NCBI GenBank assembly: GCA_023014485.1
Contig: JAJOZX010008815.1
Coordinates: 1 to 64,000, forward strand
DNA: 64,000 nt
Origin: Bathynomus jamesi
Lineage: Eukaryota > Arthropoda > Malacostraca > Isopoda > Cirolanidae
Direction: 5' to 3'
Part shown: positions 1-11,711 of the stretch, in pieces
Layout of the letters: the number at the start of each line of letters is the position of its first letter
Position numbering within the stretch: the stretch's first letter is position 1
The notes under the pieces: model-generated
What the model was told of the DNA's origin: nothing
The model's database searches: none
Seen by the model: only the letters and a program-made list of their open reading frames with translations
Made by a program: the position numbers and the translations under genes

Positions 1-164
1 ACACCTTCAAAAGTGTGCTGAGCCCTTTCACAGATGGAGAAAAAGAACTAGATCATCGCATACATCAGATGATTAACAATCATTGTACAATATAGCAGCT
101 ATTTTACAGGTGTTCAGCACAACAGATAGATTATCCATATAAACATTGAATAAGTAGGGAGCAG

Positions 165-381
165 TGGCGGCTCGTCGGTAGGCACTGCGGAACTGCAGTA
201 CCCCTAAATTTTATTTACAATTGAATAATCAAGAAGAATATAAGGATGAGCTCACTGAATAACTTTTTCAATAACTTTTGAAACTTTATCATTGCTCAAT
301 GCTCATCCTTTTATTTCAGTAATTATTTCAAACCCATATCTTAGAGACAGCACCCTAGAATTTTTAGTCACGAGCCGCCAC
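165..381. mobile_element. hAT-like MITE (CAGTGGCGGCTCGT ends)
   Basis: A 217-bp AT-rich segment begins CAGTGGCGGCTCGT and ends in the near-perfect inverse ACGAGCCGCCACTG. The flanks GTAGGGAG and ATAGGGGG agree at 6 of 8 positions, as expected of a decayed 8-bp hAT target duplication. It has no coding capacity. The terminal sequence is of the type seen in hAT elements with ZMYM-like transposases, but linking it to the hAT pseudogene at 52-54 kb would be speculation. Confidence 0.65.
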
Positions 382-639
382 TGATAGGGGGATAATATCC
401 TGCCTGACACCATTTGTCACAGAGAATCTTTGTTCGAATGATTCTCACTGTGAACTCATAGATAGGTATTATAATAAGTTAGTATCCCTGTTAAGACAAG
501 CAAGAAGGACCTTTGATTAAATCTTACAACTATGATACTAAGAGTAATCTTGGATGCAATGATTTATTGCCCCCCCCCCTGAAGAGGGAATCGAAAGACG
601 CCTACGATTTGCGGTGCTTTCATAGTGACCCAGATTAGG

Positions 640-1560
640 ACCAGTATAATAATATGTGTAGAAGTTGGGGTCAGTATAAGGCAGCCATAAGGCGATGTAA
701 ACAGGAAGAAGATTCTATTCGAGTATCAAAAGCCTGTGAAGCAAACTTAAATAACGATAATAAAAAATTTTGGGAAATCGTTAAGAATGAAAACGGGTGT
801 CAAAAACACCCTCCCTTCGACACTCGATGGAGTGTCGGGGAAGGATGAAATTCAAATCTGTGGAAAAACCACAACTCAAACATTCTTAATAGTGTCAAGT
901 AGAGATAATCTTGAGATAGGCTGCAGGGAAAGTATGTGGGAGGGACAAGGAAAAATACTTTGATATTAGTTCCTGAAGGTAAAGGGGTTAATTAAAGAGT
1001 TAAATACTGGTTCTGGGTCATGGGTAGATGACCTATCGAATGACCACTTAAAATATGCCAATGACATGATGTGTTTGCATATATCATTGGCCTTCTCAGC
1101 CATGCTTGCTCATGAAGGTGTATATCTTGCCCTGGTCAAAAATAAGTATGGGAACATTTTATCCAGCAATAATTACAGGCCTATTGCTGTTGCCTTCTGC
1201 TTCTCAAAACTCCTCGAGAAATTCTTGTTACACCAAATTAAATGATTACTTAAGGACATCTAATCAGTTTGGTTTTCAAAGGTCCCACTCAACTCATCTG
1301 TATATATGTACTGAAGAAAATTATATTTAAATACACGACAGTAATTCAATTCTTTATAGCTGTTTCCTGGATATAAGTAAGGCATAATAGAGTGAACCAC
1401 AATATTTTTTTTAAAAAACTAGAAGACAGGAAAGTTCCCATGTACATATTAAATTTATTAAAATTTTGGTATTCCCTTCAATCTTTAATATTAGGTGGGG
1501 CAAGTACTATCCAAATGTTTTGGTTCCTCTTGCAGGATGAGGCAGGGCTCCTTGCTCCCT
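640..1560 (+). pseudogene. LINE reverse transcriptase remnant
   Basis: Reading across frames on the plus strand gives the start of a non-LTR reverse transcriptase. Features seen are an NNYRPIA motif near 1170-1190, then a QFGFQ/H segment, then a degraded DISKAFD-like segment near 1370-1400. Several stops and frameshifts separate the blocks. The catalytic xxDD box is missing because the sequence stops at the (TA)n tract at 1578. The 654-848 reading frame (KKFWEIVKN) is the linker that precedes the RT domain in CR1/Jockey-type LINEs. Clade assignment is uncertain, and the copy is dead and 3' truncated. Confidence 0.6.
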
Positions 1561-1577
1561 CCTATTAATTGTCCATT

Positions 1578-1590
1578 ATATATATATATA

Positions 1591-1636
<46 letters not shown>
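1578..1636. repeat. (TA)n microsatellite
   Basis: A nearly pure TA tract that abuts the 3' tail of the RTE-like LINE on its right. RTE LINEs often end in short tandem repeats, so the tract may have grown from the element's own tail. Confidence 0.9.
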
Positions 1637-1637
<1 letters not shown>

Positions 1638-2530
1638 CTTCTTCTTCTTCCGCAGCTTATTATCCATCATTGCATGGGGTCGCTGTTTTGGTTCGTCTTC
1701 TCCACTCCTCTCTCGTATACACGTCCTCCTCCAAGTCCTTCTCCCTGATATCCGCCACCACACAGTCCCCATCTCGTCTCGGTCTTCCTCTCTCTCCGTC
1801 CCGGCAACTCCATCTCTAGCACTCTGCGACCAACATAACTCTCTCTTCTCCTGACGTGTCATACCACCTCAGCCTGGCCTCCTGCACCTTCTTAGATGCT
1901 TCCGCCACCTTCACTGTTCCTCTTATAAGCTCATTTCTGACCCTATCCCTCCTCGTCACTCCACACATCCATCTCAACATCTTCATTTCAGCCACATCGA
2001 TTTTTCTTTCATGCTCTTCTTCATTGGCACAGTCTCCATTTCCATACAACATTGCGGCCTCACCACTGTTTTGAATACCTTTCCCTTCAGTTTCACTGGG
2101 ACCCTCTTATCACAGAGCACCCCTGATACGTCTCTCCAGTTTCCACCCGACTGTATTCTACAGTTTATCTCTCTCTCTGCTCTTAACACGCTCTCCACTC
2201 AATGTCACTTCCCTCCTCGGTTCCTGCTGCACATCACATCTCATATATTCGGTCTTCTTTCGGCTAATCTCATCCCCTACTTTCCAAACGCCTCTCTCCA
2301 ATTTCCAAACTGCTGCTCCACCTCCTCTTTCGTCTCCCCACTCAACACAACATCGTCTGCATACTCATGCACCACGGCGCCTCCCCTCTAATCCTGTCCG
2401 TAACACATCGATACCACATTGAAAAGGAAGGGCTCAAAGCTGATCCTTGGTGCAGACCAACTTCCACCCCAAAGCTCTCTGACACACCCCACGTACTCCT
2501 CACCTTAGTGTTACTCCCTGTACATCCCTT
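1637..2530 (-). pseudogene. RTE-type LINE, 3' (C-terminal) fragment
   Basis: On the minus strand, frames around 2198-1983, 2052-1816 and 1862-1640 give the C-terminal part of an RTE-clade reverse transcriptase. Recognisable pieces are SGVLCDKRVPVKLKGKV, then KMLRWMCGVTRRDRVRNE, then VQEARLRWYD. A basic WRRTCIRER-like tail follows, and the 3' end is GAAGAAGAAG running into (TA)n. These motifs are characteristic of RTE elements in arthropods and other animals. Frames shift at least twice, and the upstream endonuclease and RT palm are absent, so this is a 5'-truncated dead insertion. Confidence 0.75.
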
Positions 2531-2536
2531 GATCAG

Positions 2537-2570
<34 letters not shown>

Positions 2571-2578
2571 ATATATAT
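2537..2578. repeat. (TA)n microsatellite
   Basis: TA repeat with one TT interruption, at the 5' truncation point of the RTE fragment. Confidence 0.9.
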
Positions 2579-2785
2579 GGTACTAAATCAGACAAAAAGA
2601 CAAAGTCAGTAAAGTATAGCCAGCAGCATGCATAAAAAAGTTATGTTGTATTGCAAGAGAACATTAGACTACTACTAATAGGCTCACTGTTCACATTTTC
2701 ACCTTCTCAAATAGGTTAAATATACAACTCTAAAACTTAAATATACAGCAAGGTAAATATACAACTCTAATCTAATCATACATTT

Positions 2786-3349
2786 GGCTCTTTTCCGTTC
2801 TACCCCAGCAACAAAAAATGAAATTATATATTATTTTCTACTGTAGTTTTACTTGCTGAATTCAATAATATATATCTTATTTGGAGAAATTAATAACAAA
2901 AGAGTTATAGTCCGTTTATTTTATTTAAAAGTAGGGATTGCATTTAAGATTTCAATAAAAATGTCCTTTCCTTTTTGTCTCCTCCACAGAAATTCACATA
3001 AATAAGAATCTATCATATTTCTAGATGTTCCCCAATGTCTCTTGTTCCTTTGTTTAGCTAAATCAACTGTACGCCCTTGACGATTGGTTAGGTTAGGTCG
3101 TGATATTTTCGTTAGTTAGCCTTATAAGGTTAACTAAAGAAGGCTGGGGGGTAGAACGTTATTCCTTAACTATGTTATGAAATTCCATTTATCATCCATA
3201 ACAATATCTACAAAAGAGAGAAAAAATTAATAATTATAACCATAACTATTTAAAGCATGAATACTTTCTCCAAAATAAAATATATATTATTGAATTCAGC
3301 AAGTAAAACTACACTAGAAATTGTTGCTGGGGTAGAACGGAAAAGATCC
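2786..3349. mobile_element. GG-ended MITE inside hAT remnant (8-bp TSD ATACATTT)
   Basis: Inverted ends of about 95 bp start GGCTCTTTTCCGTTCTACCC on the left and GGATCTTTTCCGTTCTACCC on the right (reverse complement). The exact 8-bp direct repeat ATACATTT flanks them at 2778-2785 and 3350-3357. The interior, near 3070-3140, carries the shared module CGATTGGTTAGGT...GATATTTTCGTTAG found in other elements of this window. There is no ORF. GG-starting ends with 8-bp duplications fit Merlin, or less well hAT, non-autonomous elements. Confidence 0.85.
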
Positions 3350-3628
3350 ATACATTTTACTGTTAAATCTTTTTAACATCCCTTCAGTGGGTTCAAAATG
3401 ACTGATCACTTCATCAGTCATTTTGACCCTAACAATTGCGTCCAACATGGGAAGCGACATTTGGTTTCTTAAGGAAAACTTTGTCAGGGTGACTTTGCTG
3501 AAAATCCTCTCAACAAATGCATTTGACAAAGGCAAAATCAAGAATCTTAGAGCTAACTTGCTCAGATGCATGAAGCATGATTTACCAGCAGAATCTTTGT
3601 ATTCGAAAGCATGAATCCAAAATTTCAC
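3350..3628 (-). pseudogene. hAT transposase C-terminal dimerisation fragment
   Basis: The minus-strand frame starting near 3628 contains LSKLALRFLILPLSNAFVER, then IFSKV, then SLRNQMSLPMLDAIVRVKM. This is the C-terminal dimerisation region of hAT transposases (the family pattern is LPHSNAxVERxFS...). The frame is now closed by codons from the MITE inserted at 3349; reading past the MITE gives a natural stop right after the duplicated target. No BED finger or catalytic domain is visible. It is a transposase fossil, or less likely the last exon of a domesticated gene. Confidence 0.7.
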
Positions 3629-3859
3629 TGAATTAGCAATAATAACCTTATTAAATTCAGATGCAATTGTTCTCCTACATTCTCCTAAAATTATTTTTCA
3701 TTCTCCAAAAAATTCTCCTACTTAATTTTAGGAGAATTTTTTTCTCCGCAGCCCATTCCATTTTCCTATTCTTGGAGAATTCTCCTACATCTGGCAACCC
3801 TGAATTTCTATCCCACTCTCCTTTCACTGAAATCTCCATTTTAGATTTATTTCAATGAC

Positions 3860-5523
3860 CACTACCACCTTCTACTTTCCTCTCATTTCAATGACATTTC
3901 TGGTGAACCAGCTTACACCTCTGTCTTCGAGATTGTCCCAACATTCTGGAATTATTTCTAACTGCTCATCCTTCTTCTTACTCTGTCAAATTTTCCCGTT
4001 GGGCTCCTCCGACCGCAACCTTATATCTGTTTCCTGTCCTATCGCTTCAATTCGGCCTTCGGATCCTCTCAAGTGGAGACGCTTTTGGCACTTCGGCGCC
4101 GCTGATTAGGACACCCTAAGACAATACTTCTCTGATTTCCCATGGAATGATTACTGCTTCTATGGCCGGGGCCCTTCCGAGTGCGCGAGGCGCATCAGGG
4201 AAGTGATTCTTTCGGGCATGGAAAGCATACATTACATATTCTAGTCCTACGACTAATGCTAAAAAATCTTGATTTAACGTTGCTTCTTCTAATGCTATCC
4301 GCAACAGAGACGAGGCTTTCAAAAGGTACCGTCGCCATCCAACTCCTGACTATCACTTAGCTTATATTTCTTCCTAGAATCGGCAAAACTGTGAAAACCT
4401 ATAGAATTCTAATTTTTTCGCTATTTTTGGCACCTAACCAAGAACCTCTCCAATAATTTTACTTCTCTCCCTCCTCTTTTCCATTCCGACGGCTCATTGC
4501 TGTCTCTTCTTCTGATAAAGCTGAACTCTTCGTTCAGACTTTGCCTCCAACTTAACCATGGACGATTCCGATGCTGTTTCTCATATCCCCCCTCCTCTGA
4601 CTTAATTACGTCTGAAATAAAATCTCTTCCAAGTATATTTTTCTGTCGTATCTGGGCTCAACTCTAGGAAGGGTGGTGTCTTTCCTGTTGCTCTCAAGAA
4701 CAGTGCTTCTGCGCCGACACTCTGCCAAGGCAAACTCTTTCGTCTTTGTCTTTCATCTGATAATTTTCCTTCCTGCTGGAAGATTTCTTTCATTCAGCCT
4801 GTCCCAAAGAAGGGTAACCGCTCTCAACTCCCATCTATCGTCTAGTTGCTTTGATTTCATGCCTTTCTAAAGTTTTTGAATCATACTTCATAGAAAGATT
4901 TTTAAACACCTCTCTTCCTACAGTGTTCTTTCAGATAGTCAATATGAGTTCCGCAAGTGACGCTCTACTAGCAATCTATTCGAAAGGTCACATATACTCT
5001 CTTTCTAAAACAGCTTCTAAGAGGTTAGGTGTGCTGTACCGCTTCCGCAGTTTCTTCACCTCCATTCAGTTGCTGTCTCTATACAGGGATTTTGTCCGCC
5101 ACTATATGGAGTACGTTTCTCATGTATTGGGTGGCTCAACCCACACAGCTCTACTTGACCGTGTGGAATCAAAGGCTTTTCGCCTCTTAATGACTATCTT
5201 CAATCCCTCTCTCTCCCCCGCAATGTTGACTCACTCTTTAGTTACTATCGATATTATAACGGACACTGCTCTTCTGAACTCTCTAAACGCATGCTTCCTT
5301 CTTCAAGGAGAGTTTGTAGTCCAGACTTTCAATACCTTCTCATCCCGTTTATGTCCAACGATGTAACGCATGAGTTAATCAATTTTCTCAATCTTTCATT
5401 TACTCAACTCTGGAACAATCTTCCTCAGTCCATCTTTCTCTGTTCCTTTCGCTTGAAGAATAACACTTATGAAACCTCTCTGCGCGGAGGTAGGGTTAAT
5501 CCGTGTTTTAGTCACATTATTTA
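3860..5523 (+). pseudogene. Jockey-like LINE with internal deletion
   Basis: Plus-strand frames carry, in order: an endonuclease-to-RT linker (YFSDFPWNDYCF-like near 4125-4160, ECARRIREVI near 4177, AFKRYRRHPTPDYHLAYIS near 4314-4370), the RT entry ISCLSKVFES (about 4850-4880), then KTASKRLGVLYRFRSFF (about 5005-5060) and GSTHTALLDRVESKAFRLL (about 5130-5190). The RT palm between SKVFES and the KTASKRLG segment is missing, so the copy is an internal-deletion derivative. It also has frameshifts. This clade is abundant in arthropod genomes, to my knowledge. Its 3' flank was later hit by the Merlin element at 5532. Confidence 0.75.
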
Positions 5524-5531
5524 AGTTTTTC

Positions 5532-6626
5532 GGGCCTTTGCCGAAATTTGGACTGTTTCCTATTTTTTGAAAATAAGATATTTAATGTAGATTTTTACGC
5601 TGATAAAAAATGAAGTCTTTTTTTGGAGAAATTATTATTTTAAAAGTTACATGGTGTTCTAATTTACGTATTTACTATTTTAAAAGTTACATGGTGTACT
5701 AGTTTACCTATACTTACTGGAGAAAAATCTTTTGCATGTACATATTGATTTGTCATATTGTTAATACTATTTTTGATAAATTTCAGCTTTTCTATAGATA
5801 TTAGATAAATATTAAAAAAAATCTTATGCAATGGAAGAACAAAATTTACAATCGTCATTTTTGATAACTGAAGAAGAAGCACTGAAATGCTCGCAAAACG
5901 AAGGAATTATTCCAATGGAGAAAAAGTGGAAAAAAGCATTTTATGTGTGTGAAGAAAATCGAAAGCCTATTTAATTGGCGTTGTCAAAAAGGAAAATGTA
6001 ATGAAAAAGTAAGTGTCCGAAAAGCGACATGGACGGAAGGCACAAACATGCCTTTCAGTAAAATACTGCTATTCATTTATTGCTGGAGTAAACAATACAC
6101 AAGTATAAAATTTTGTGAAGAAGATCTTCACATTGGCCACAACACAGTTGTGACTTCAACAACTACTTAAGAGAGGTAAGTAACCTAACAAACATAACAT
6201 AACTTAACCTAACCGAACCTAACATAATCTTAACCTAATGTAACCTAGTTTAGCGTAACCACACTAATGTGATGTAATGTTTTCTATTTAGGTTTGTGCG
6301 ATGGTTCTCCTAGCGAATCCAGTAGTAGTTGGAGGACCTGGAAAAAGCGAATTCACGTGGCGACAGTAAAATAACGGTCGAAATCTATTCACACAAATAC
6401 TTAGTGACATAAGCCAATATTAGTAAAGAATACAATAACTCTTGTATTAGTTTTCAGTTGTATTGTTATAGTTTTTGACCTAATACAAAATTACAATAAC
6501 AAACATAACTTTTGAAACGCTCATTTCTCCAAACAATTATTTACATTTTTTAAATCAGTATAAATTCTACATTAAATACCTTATTTTCAAAAAAATCGGA
6601 AACAGTCCAAATTTTGGAAAAGCTCC
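5532..6626 (+). mobile_element. Merlin (IS1016-like) DNA transposon, defective
   Basis: Inverted ends of about 115 bp begin GGGCCTTTGCCGAAATTTGG on the left and GGAGCTTTTCCAAAATTTGG on the right. The perfect 8-bp duplication AGTTTTTC flanks them at 5524-5531 and 6627-6634. Merlin elements have GG-starting ends and 8-9-bp duplications. The 1.1-kb element holds the N-terminal part of a transposase but no catalytic domain. Confidence 0.88.
5831..6360 (+). pseudogene. Merlin/ISXO2-like transposase, N-terminal half
   Basis: The ATG at 5831 opens a 43-codon frame ending at a stop near 5973. A frameshift continues it as SLFNWRCQKGKCNEKVSVRK (zinc-ribbon-like cysteines), then TWTEGTNMPFSKILLFIYCW, then a degraded NNYLREV. 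GAGAG|GTAAG at 6175/6176 and TTTAG|GTTTG at 6291/6292 mark a 116-bp intron, and joining the exons gives YLREVCAMVLLANPVVVGG in frame. The DDE region that should follow is absent. The frameshifts and deletion make it inactive. Confidence 0.75.
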
Positions 6627-6634
6627 AGTTTTTC

Positions 6635-8100
6635 AATCAAGACTTGTGTATATTTTGTTCATAATTGTTGGATTTATATCTGTACATTTATATGATCATT
6701 ATATTTTAGGTTGTATATTAAGACCTATAACGAATCCATAGGTTTCATAGTGAGACTGGACTCTTCAAGCATCGACGTGACGGGCGATTTAGTTTACGGC
6801 ACGCATAATTAAATCTTACCCCGCTCTGGAATCGTAATGTTATTTGTATCCTGATACCTTGTCCAGTGTCCTTGAGCGGCCGGGCTAAGTATTTTTTATA
6901 TTGTAAAAAGCTAATTGTATTTCCTTATAATATGTAACATTTTTATCACTATGAATTTGGTGTTAGCTATATTATTAGTTTATTCTAGGGTTTGCACTAC
7001 TTGTTAGTGTTCTTGTTAATATACTATGTATGCTACAGGTCTTTCCCTCGTTCCACACTCTTGACCAGGTACAAAATAATGCTAGATTCTTATGAGCACT
7101 TGCATGCTCAGTCATAATCTGAATCCAGGTTTAAAGTTCAACATTAAAAAACAAGTTGTATTGGCATACCCGAGAGCCAAACCATACTCGTGTAGTTTTT
7201 GAGAGTGAAGCTTTAAGTTTCTATGTTAAAGTGGCTTAACCCTCCTCTAGCCGACTTTACCCGAAGTAAAGATCCGTGCGCCTTGCACTCGTGTGACACC
7301 GTGCTGTAGCAGAATTGTCCGCAAGGGCTTAGAATCCCTTTGTTCATTAGGGAAGCAAGAAAGAACCAGCAACAAGGATTACACCTCATTTTCTCATTTT
7401 CACGACGCTCTTCCACACATCTCTTTTCTTTCTCTTTTACACATTTCTCTCTCACATACTTTTTCACACACACACACACACACACTCCATACTCCACATT
7501 TGCCCATATACCCTCGATAATTGATCTCTACATATACAATTGCAACGTGGATTTTCGCAGAACTATTTGAAAAGAACACGTCTAATATAGACAGAATATA
7601 GGCCAGTTTACATAATTAACTTTTTTCTCATTTTGCTAATTTCTGCGGAATTTTCCCATGTGTTTCCGATTTGTATGATTGATAAATGTAATTTTACAGA
7701 TGTGATGGAAGTACGTTGACCCCCATAAAAGTTCTGTATTTTAACCTATTTTGTTTTACAGTGCAGTTGTAAGAAAGGATGTCAAATATTTGGTCAGCAC
7801 AGTTCCTTCAATGAAATAATAAAATAAATAATTTAACACAATTTAGCCCTTGCCTTTCATATGGCCTTTATACCTTAATTTCATTTACATGTGAAGAATG
7901 TTGAACTGGACTCACCACTTACTTTTAGTAAAGACGTAGCTATTTCAAACGTACGTGGAAATACCAATTATTAAAAAAATCTCGATCTTTGTACGTTTTA
8001 TTAATTCAGGGTTAACAAATGATACTTTTAATGTTTGATAAAATTAATCAGCGGTTATACAACGTATATTTATCTAATAGACAGTTTACAATAGATGATA
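6635..8100. other. Intergenic, no gene recognised
   Basis: AT-rich sequence with no ORF or splice pattern I would trust. The 7250-7500 part is more GC-rich and pyrimidine-rich and contains a (CA)n tract at 7465-7486. Short frames there are low-complexity shadows. Confidence 0.6.
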
Positions 8101-8119
8101 AAGAAACTAAACAATACTT

Positions 8120-9244
8120 GGTGCTCCTTTAGTATGCGGTCTACAAATTCTGCCGCGGTCTACAAATTCTGCAGCGCTCTACTTTTTTCAAAGTGCAGTC
8201 TACAGGTTTTTTTCGTTAAATTTGTCCCTGCTCACGCATTCTGCCGCTCTTTTTTTTTCGCTAAATGACTCACTCACATGACTTAGACCCTATTTGACCT
8301 TGAAATTCAAAATGATTGTTTAACATCAGTAGCTTGAGAAATTTGAAGCACTAAAGTTGTAAACAATTCAATTGCCGGTGCTACTATAGTATGCGGTCTA
8401 CCTACGATTGGTTAGGTTTAGTCAAGATATTTTGGATCAAGTAAAGATAATCCCTCCCAACAGAAAAAGGAGAGACTATCTTTACTTGATCATTTTTTGG
8501 GAGGGATCATCTTTACTTGGTAAAGTTGGTAATACCGCTTTACCGCAATACCGCAATACCGCTTTAATTAAAGTCTTTGGGTCAAGTAAAGTTAAGCACC
8601 CGGAACCTTTTTTAGTTAGCTTTATAAGGCTAACTAACGAAAATATCACGACCTAACCTAACCAATCGTCAAGGGCGTACAGTTGACCTAACGATTGGTT
8701 AGGTTAAGTCGTGATATTTTCGTTAGTTAGCCTTATAAAGCTAACTAAAAAAGTTTGGGGGTGCTATCTTTACTTGATCCATTGTAATAAATGAATTTTA
8801 ATAAATTTTGTTTTCAAATAAATCATTTTTTAAAAAAAGATTCTCTTAATTTTTATCCTTATGTCAGACTGCTTCACTTTACTTTACTTTCTGGGAGGGA
8901 TTATCTTTACTTGGTCATTTTTGGGAGGGATTTGCTTTACTAGTGTGACCTGGGAGGGATTATCTTTACTTGATCCGATATTTTCGTTAAAACTAACGAA
9001 AATATCATGACTAAACCTAACGAATCGTCAAGGGCGACTGACATTGGGATGTAAACAAGCAATTAGTAAACAAGCTAAGAAGGTATACTTACATTTAAAC
9101 TTTTTGTGTTTTTAACTTTTCAATAAATTTTTTTCAAGTAAGATTGTCATTTCAACCTTCTTTAACTACATTTAAAAAACAAATTGGTGTAGACCGCATA
9201 CTAAAGTGTGAATTTGTCTGTAGACCGCATACTAAAGGAGCACC
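8120..9244. mobile_element. GG-ended MITE with nested insertion (8-bp TSD CAATACTT)
   Basis: The ends GGTGCTCCTTTAGTATGCGG are inverted at 8120 and 9244. The perfect direct repeat CAATACTT flanks them at 8112-8119 and 9245-9252. Extra, slightly different copies of the end (GGTGCTACTATAGTATGCGG near 8379, its inverse near 9187-9208) lie just inside. The shared core CGATTGGTTAGGT at 8404 is split by a second element. There is no transposase. Confidence 0.88.
8434..8976. mobile_element. Nested GG-ended MITE (8-bp TSD GATATTTT)
   Basis: The inverted ends GGATCAAGTAAAGATAATCC are at 8434 and 8976, flanked by the exact duplication GATATTTT at 8426-8433 and 8977-8984. The target is itself the conserved GATATTTTCGTTA part of the shared core inside the host MITE. 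Inside this element (about 8620-8740) are two further inverted copies of the same core, with a GTTAGCCTTATAAGGCTAAC palindrome. Confidence 0.88.
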
Positions 9245-9347
9245 CAATACTTCATCACAGAAGTGCTAAAACATTATTGAAACGTAACATAAATATAGAA
9301 AATACTTTAGTTTGGTCGCTCTTAAACTTATTCGTAATGATTTTCAG

Positions 9348-9487
9348 TTGAAACTAATGGAAGAGCAGAAAGAACATTGTCGAACCCTCCGCCAATTACG
9401 CATAAGCCAATCAAGAACAAGCATTTATGTGTGGGGAATTTTGCAGTACTCATCACAGAAGCTGAAACGGAAGCCACTCTTTGGCAG
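9348..9487 (+). other. Candidate orphan internal exon
   Basis: The sequence TTTTCAG precedes an open 140-bp block that ends CAG|GTAAAC. The open frame contains NPPPITHKPIKNK and later EAETEATLWQ. No partner exons, domain or start codon were found. It could be an internal exon of an unrecognised plus-strand gene, or chance. Confidence 0.25.
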
Positions 9488-9729
9488 GTAAACAGACGAG
9501 GCGCAATATGAGAATTTTGTTTGATTTTTACGTTTATTCCCCAAACAATTTTATATAAATAAAAATTACATTAAAAAGGTCACAAATTTCCTTATGTAAT
9601 AAATAAACTGATTCCTGTAAAATTTCCAAAATGACTTCCATTTTTTAGTTTCTATAAAGTTTTAGTAAATTTAATTATAGCTTAAACTTACAACGAAATA
9701 TTCATATGAAGGAAAATGCCATTCACTTA

Positions 9730-9941
9730 GGGACGTTCAAAAATTACGTAAAGCTAATTTGGCTAAAACTTGACACCCCCGACCCACTTAAAATGTTCCG
9801 CAACAAAGCTAGACCGACACCCCCTATTAGGGGTTACATAACATCTTAGTGGGTGTCTGGTCGAGAGTTACGGAACGTTACGCGGGAGTGGGGGTGTCAA
9901 GTTTTAGCAAAAATAGCGTTCAGTAATTTTTGAACGGACCC
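9730..9941. mobile_element. Harbinger-like MITE (TSD TTA)
   Basis: A 212-bp element with imperfect ends of about 50 bp (GGGACGTTCAAAAATTACGT on the left, GGGTCCGTTCAAAAATTAC on the right), flanked by TTA at 9727-9729 and 9942-9944. A 3-bp TWA duplication with GGG-type ends fits PIF/Harbinger MITEs. Confidence 0.7.
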
Positions 9942-9944
9942 TTA

Positions 9945-11690
9945 TAATGAAGTTCAATTTCAAATATACGCATGCCACATACGGACCCACGAACTTAAAT
10001 AAGTTATTCACTCTATCGAGTATTATATTACATTGCCGTTTTTCGAAACTCAGACAGTGTTCACTTTACTGTATATGAAGTGTCCTACACGAAATCACTT
10101 CATCACTGAAAATAATGGTCACGTCTTCGTGAGTACAGTCTCTCAGATTATGGAATGAAACACATTTTCATGTAGAGTAAATATTTTACATTATAATTAA
10201 AAGGAACAGTTAAGTACTTTCTTAATTTCGAAGAAAAATAGTTTGTTTGTTTTAAATCGATAAATATCTGCAATAATAATAATCATAATTATTATTATTT
10301 AGCGTTAGGTTATGACATCTCTTGTGAAGAGGTGACGAGATAAGCTCTTCCTCCGATACAGGATAAATTTGGCTAAAATTCCATTTAGATATGAGTAGAA
10401 GCCATAATACATAAAAAAAAGCAGTTAGCCACTGTTCCTCATTGAAATATAGCAGTATAACCTTTAGTAAAGGAATAGCATAAAATAAGCATGATAATGC
10501 ATGTTATAATGTGGCTAAATGTCTTAATCAACCGCGTTTGTAACTTTTCATTTCTTCTAAAATATACATAACCAAAATGCATTCTAAACTGAGTTACATT
10601 CAAAAAACTAATATGTATTTGGTTTTTAATTTGAATGAAGTCGTGGGTCTCAGTAATATATATTTTATTTGAAAATATATCCAATTCCTTGTAGCTCATA
10701 GATTGCCAGATACTCATTTCCAACTTCTCTGACAACAATGACGAAACGACCACACATTCCTCCAGGGTGCGTAAACTGCAATTTTTTTTTTTTTTTTTTT
10801 TGACCAGAAGGGAGATATGAATATTTGCCGGAGGAAAAACAATCATTAACTAGTAACGCAGTTATGACCGAAATCTTCAGTCGAAAGCAACCATTATTTA
10901 AACATAATAATGACAATAATTCTTGTTGGTTACTGTGTTAAAATGAAGTAATATATTGTAACGTTTCTCTCATTCCCAATGGAGGTTAATAAGTTTGACG
11001 AAATGAGTGTCGCATTTTATTGTCGCTCTGTAGTTTATAAATTAAGAATGAAAGGTGCATCATCACGTGCAGCTCAACTTACTTCTTACTTATTTGAGAT
11101 ACTTGAGAAGGTTTTGAACGACGTTTCAAGATCGACCCGCGATCGACCCCTCTAAAGCATCTCGCTTCATTTGCGGGATTTAGTGGAGGAGGGAATTGGT
11201 TTCCACTCTTCTCTTCCCTCGTAGCCAGTCGCGCATGGCTGTTCAGGGACTTTGCACAAGTACCTGTCCAAGTATTTCTTCAAATTATTTCGGTTGGTTC
11301 CTCATTTGTTTGCGTAGAATTTTGAAGGTTTTCTGGCCTCGTATTCTCAAAGCATTTTCCATCCTCATGTTCATGTCCTCCTGTCCCACCGAAGGTAGAA
11401 GTACAGAATTTCTCTTTTCCCTCATTCCAATGGGTTTCTATTTCATATCTAAGTTCAAGAACACAACCCTCGAGTATTTTCCATACGTATACGATATATT
11501 ATTGTGTACCACCCACCTTTACTTTACAGATGGGAGAGTTTTAGTAATTATAATCGAGACCAGTAGTCTTCACCTTTCGTTTCCTCTATCTTAGAAGTAA
11601 AAGTCCTTTGTATGGCATCTATATTTGCAGTCTCGTTTTCTGTATGGGCTTGTAAGTACTGAGCAACGGTCAGTTATTGGTAGGACTACA
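9945..11690. other. Intergenic, no gene recognised
   Basis: AT-rich sequence with a T19 homopolymer near 10783-10801 and a slightly GC-richer block at 11100-11600. The reading frames seen (for example 10439-10846 minus, 11196-11594 plus) have no recognisable domain or codon signal. Confidence 0.5.
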
Positions 11691-11711
11691 GTATGTTGTT
11701 TTTCGGCTCTA

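Noticed and set aside
1491..1862. ORF with long YIYIYIY run
   Set aside because: Translation of the (TA)n tract joined to the RTE tail; not a real protein.
6180..6270. Internal telomere (TTAGG)n array
   Set aside because: Units are too degenerate and too few, and the stretch is the intron of the Merlin transposase.
10439..10846. 135-codon minus-strand ORF
   Set aside because: It spans the T19 homopolymer (lysine run) and shows no domain or codon bias.
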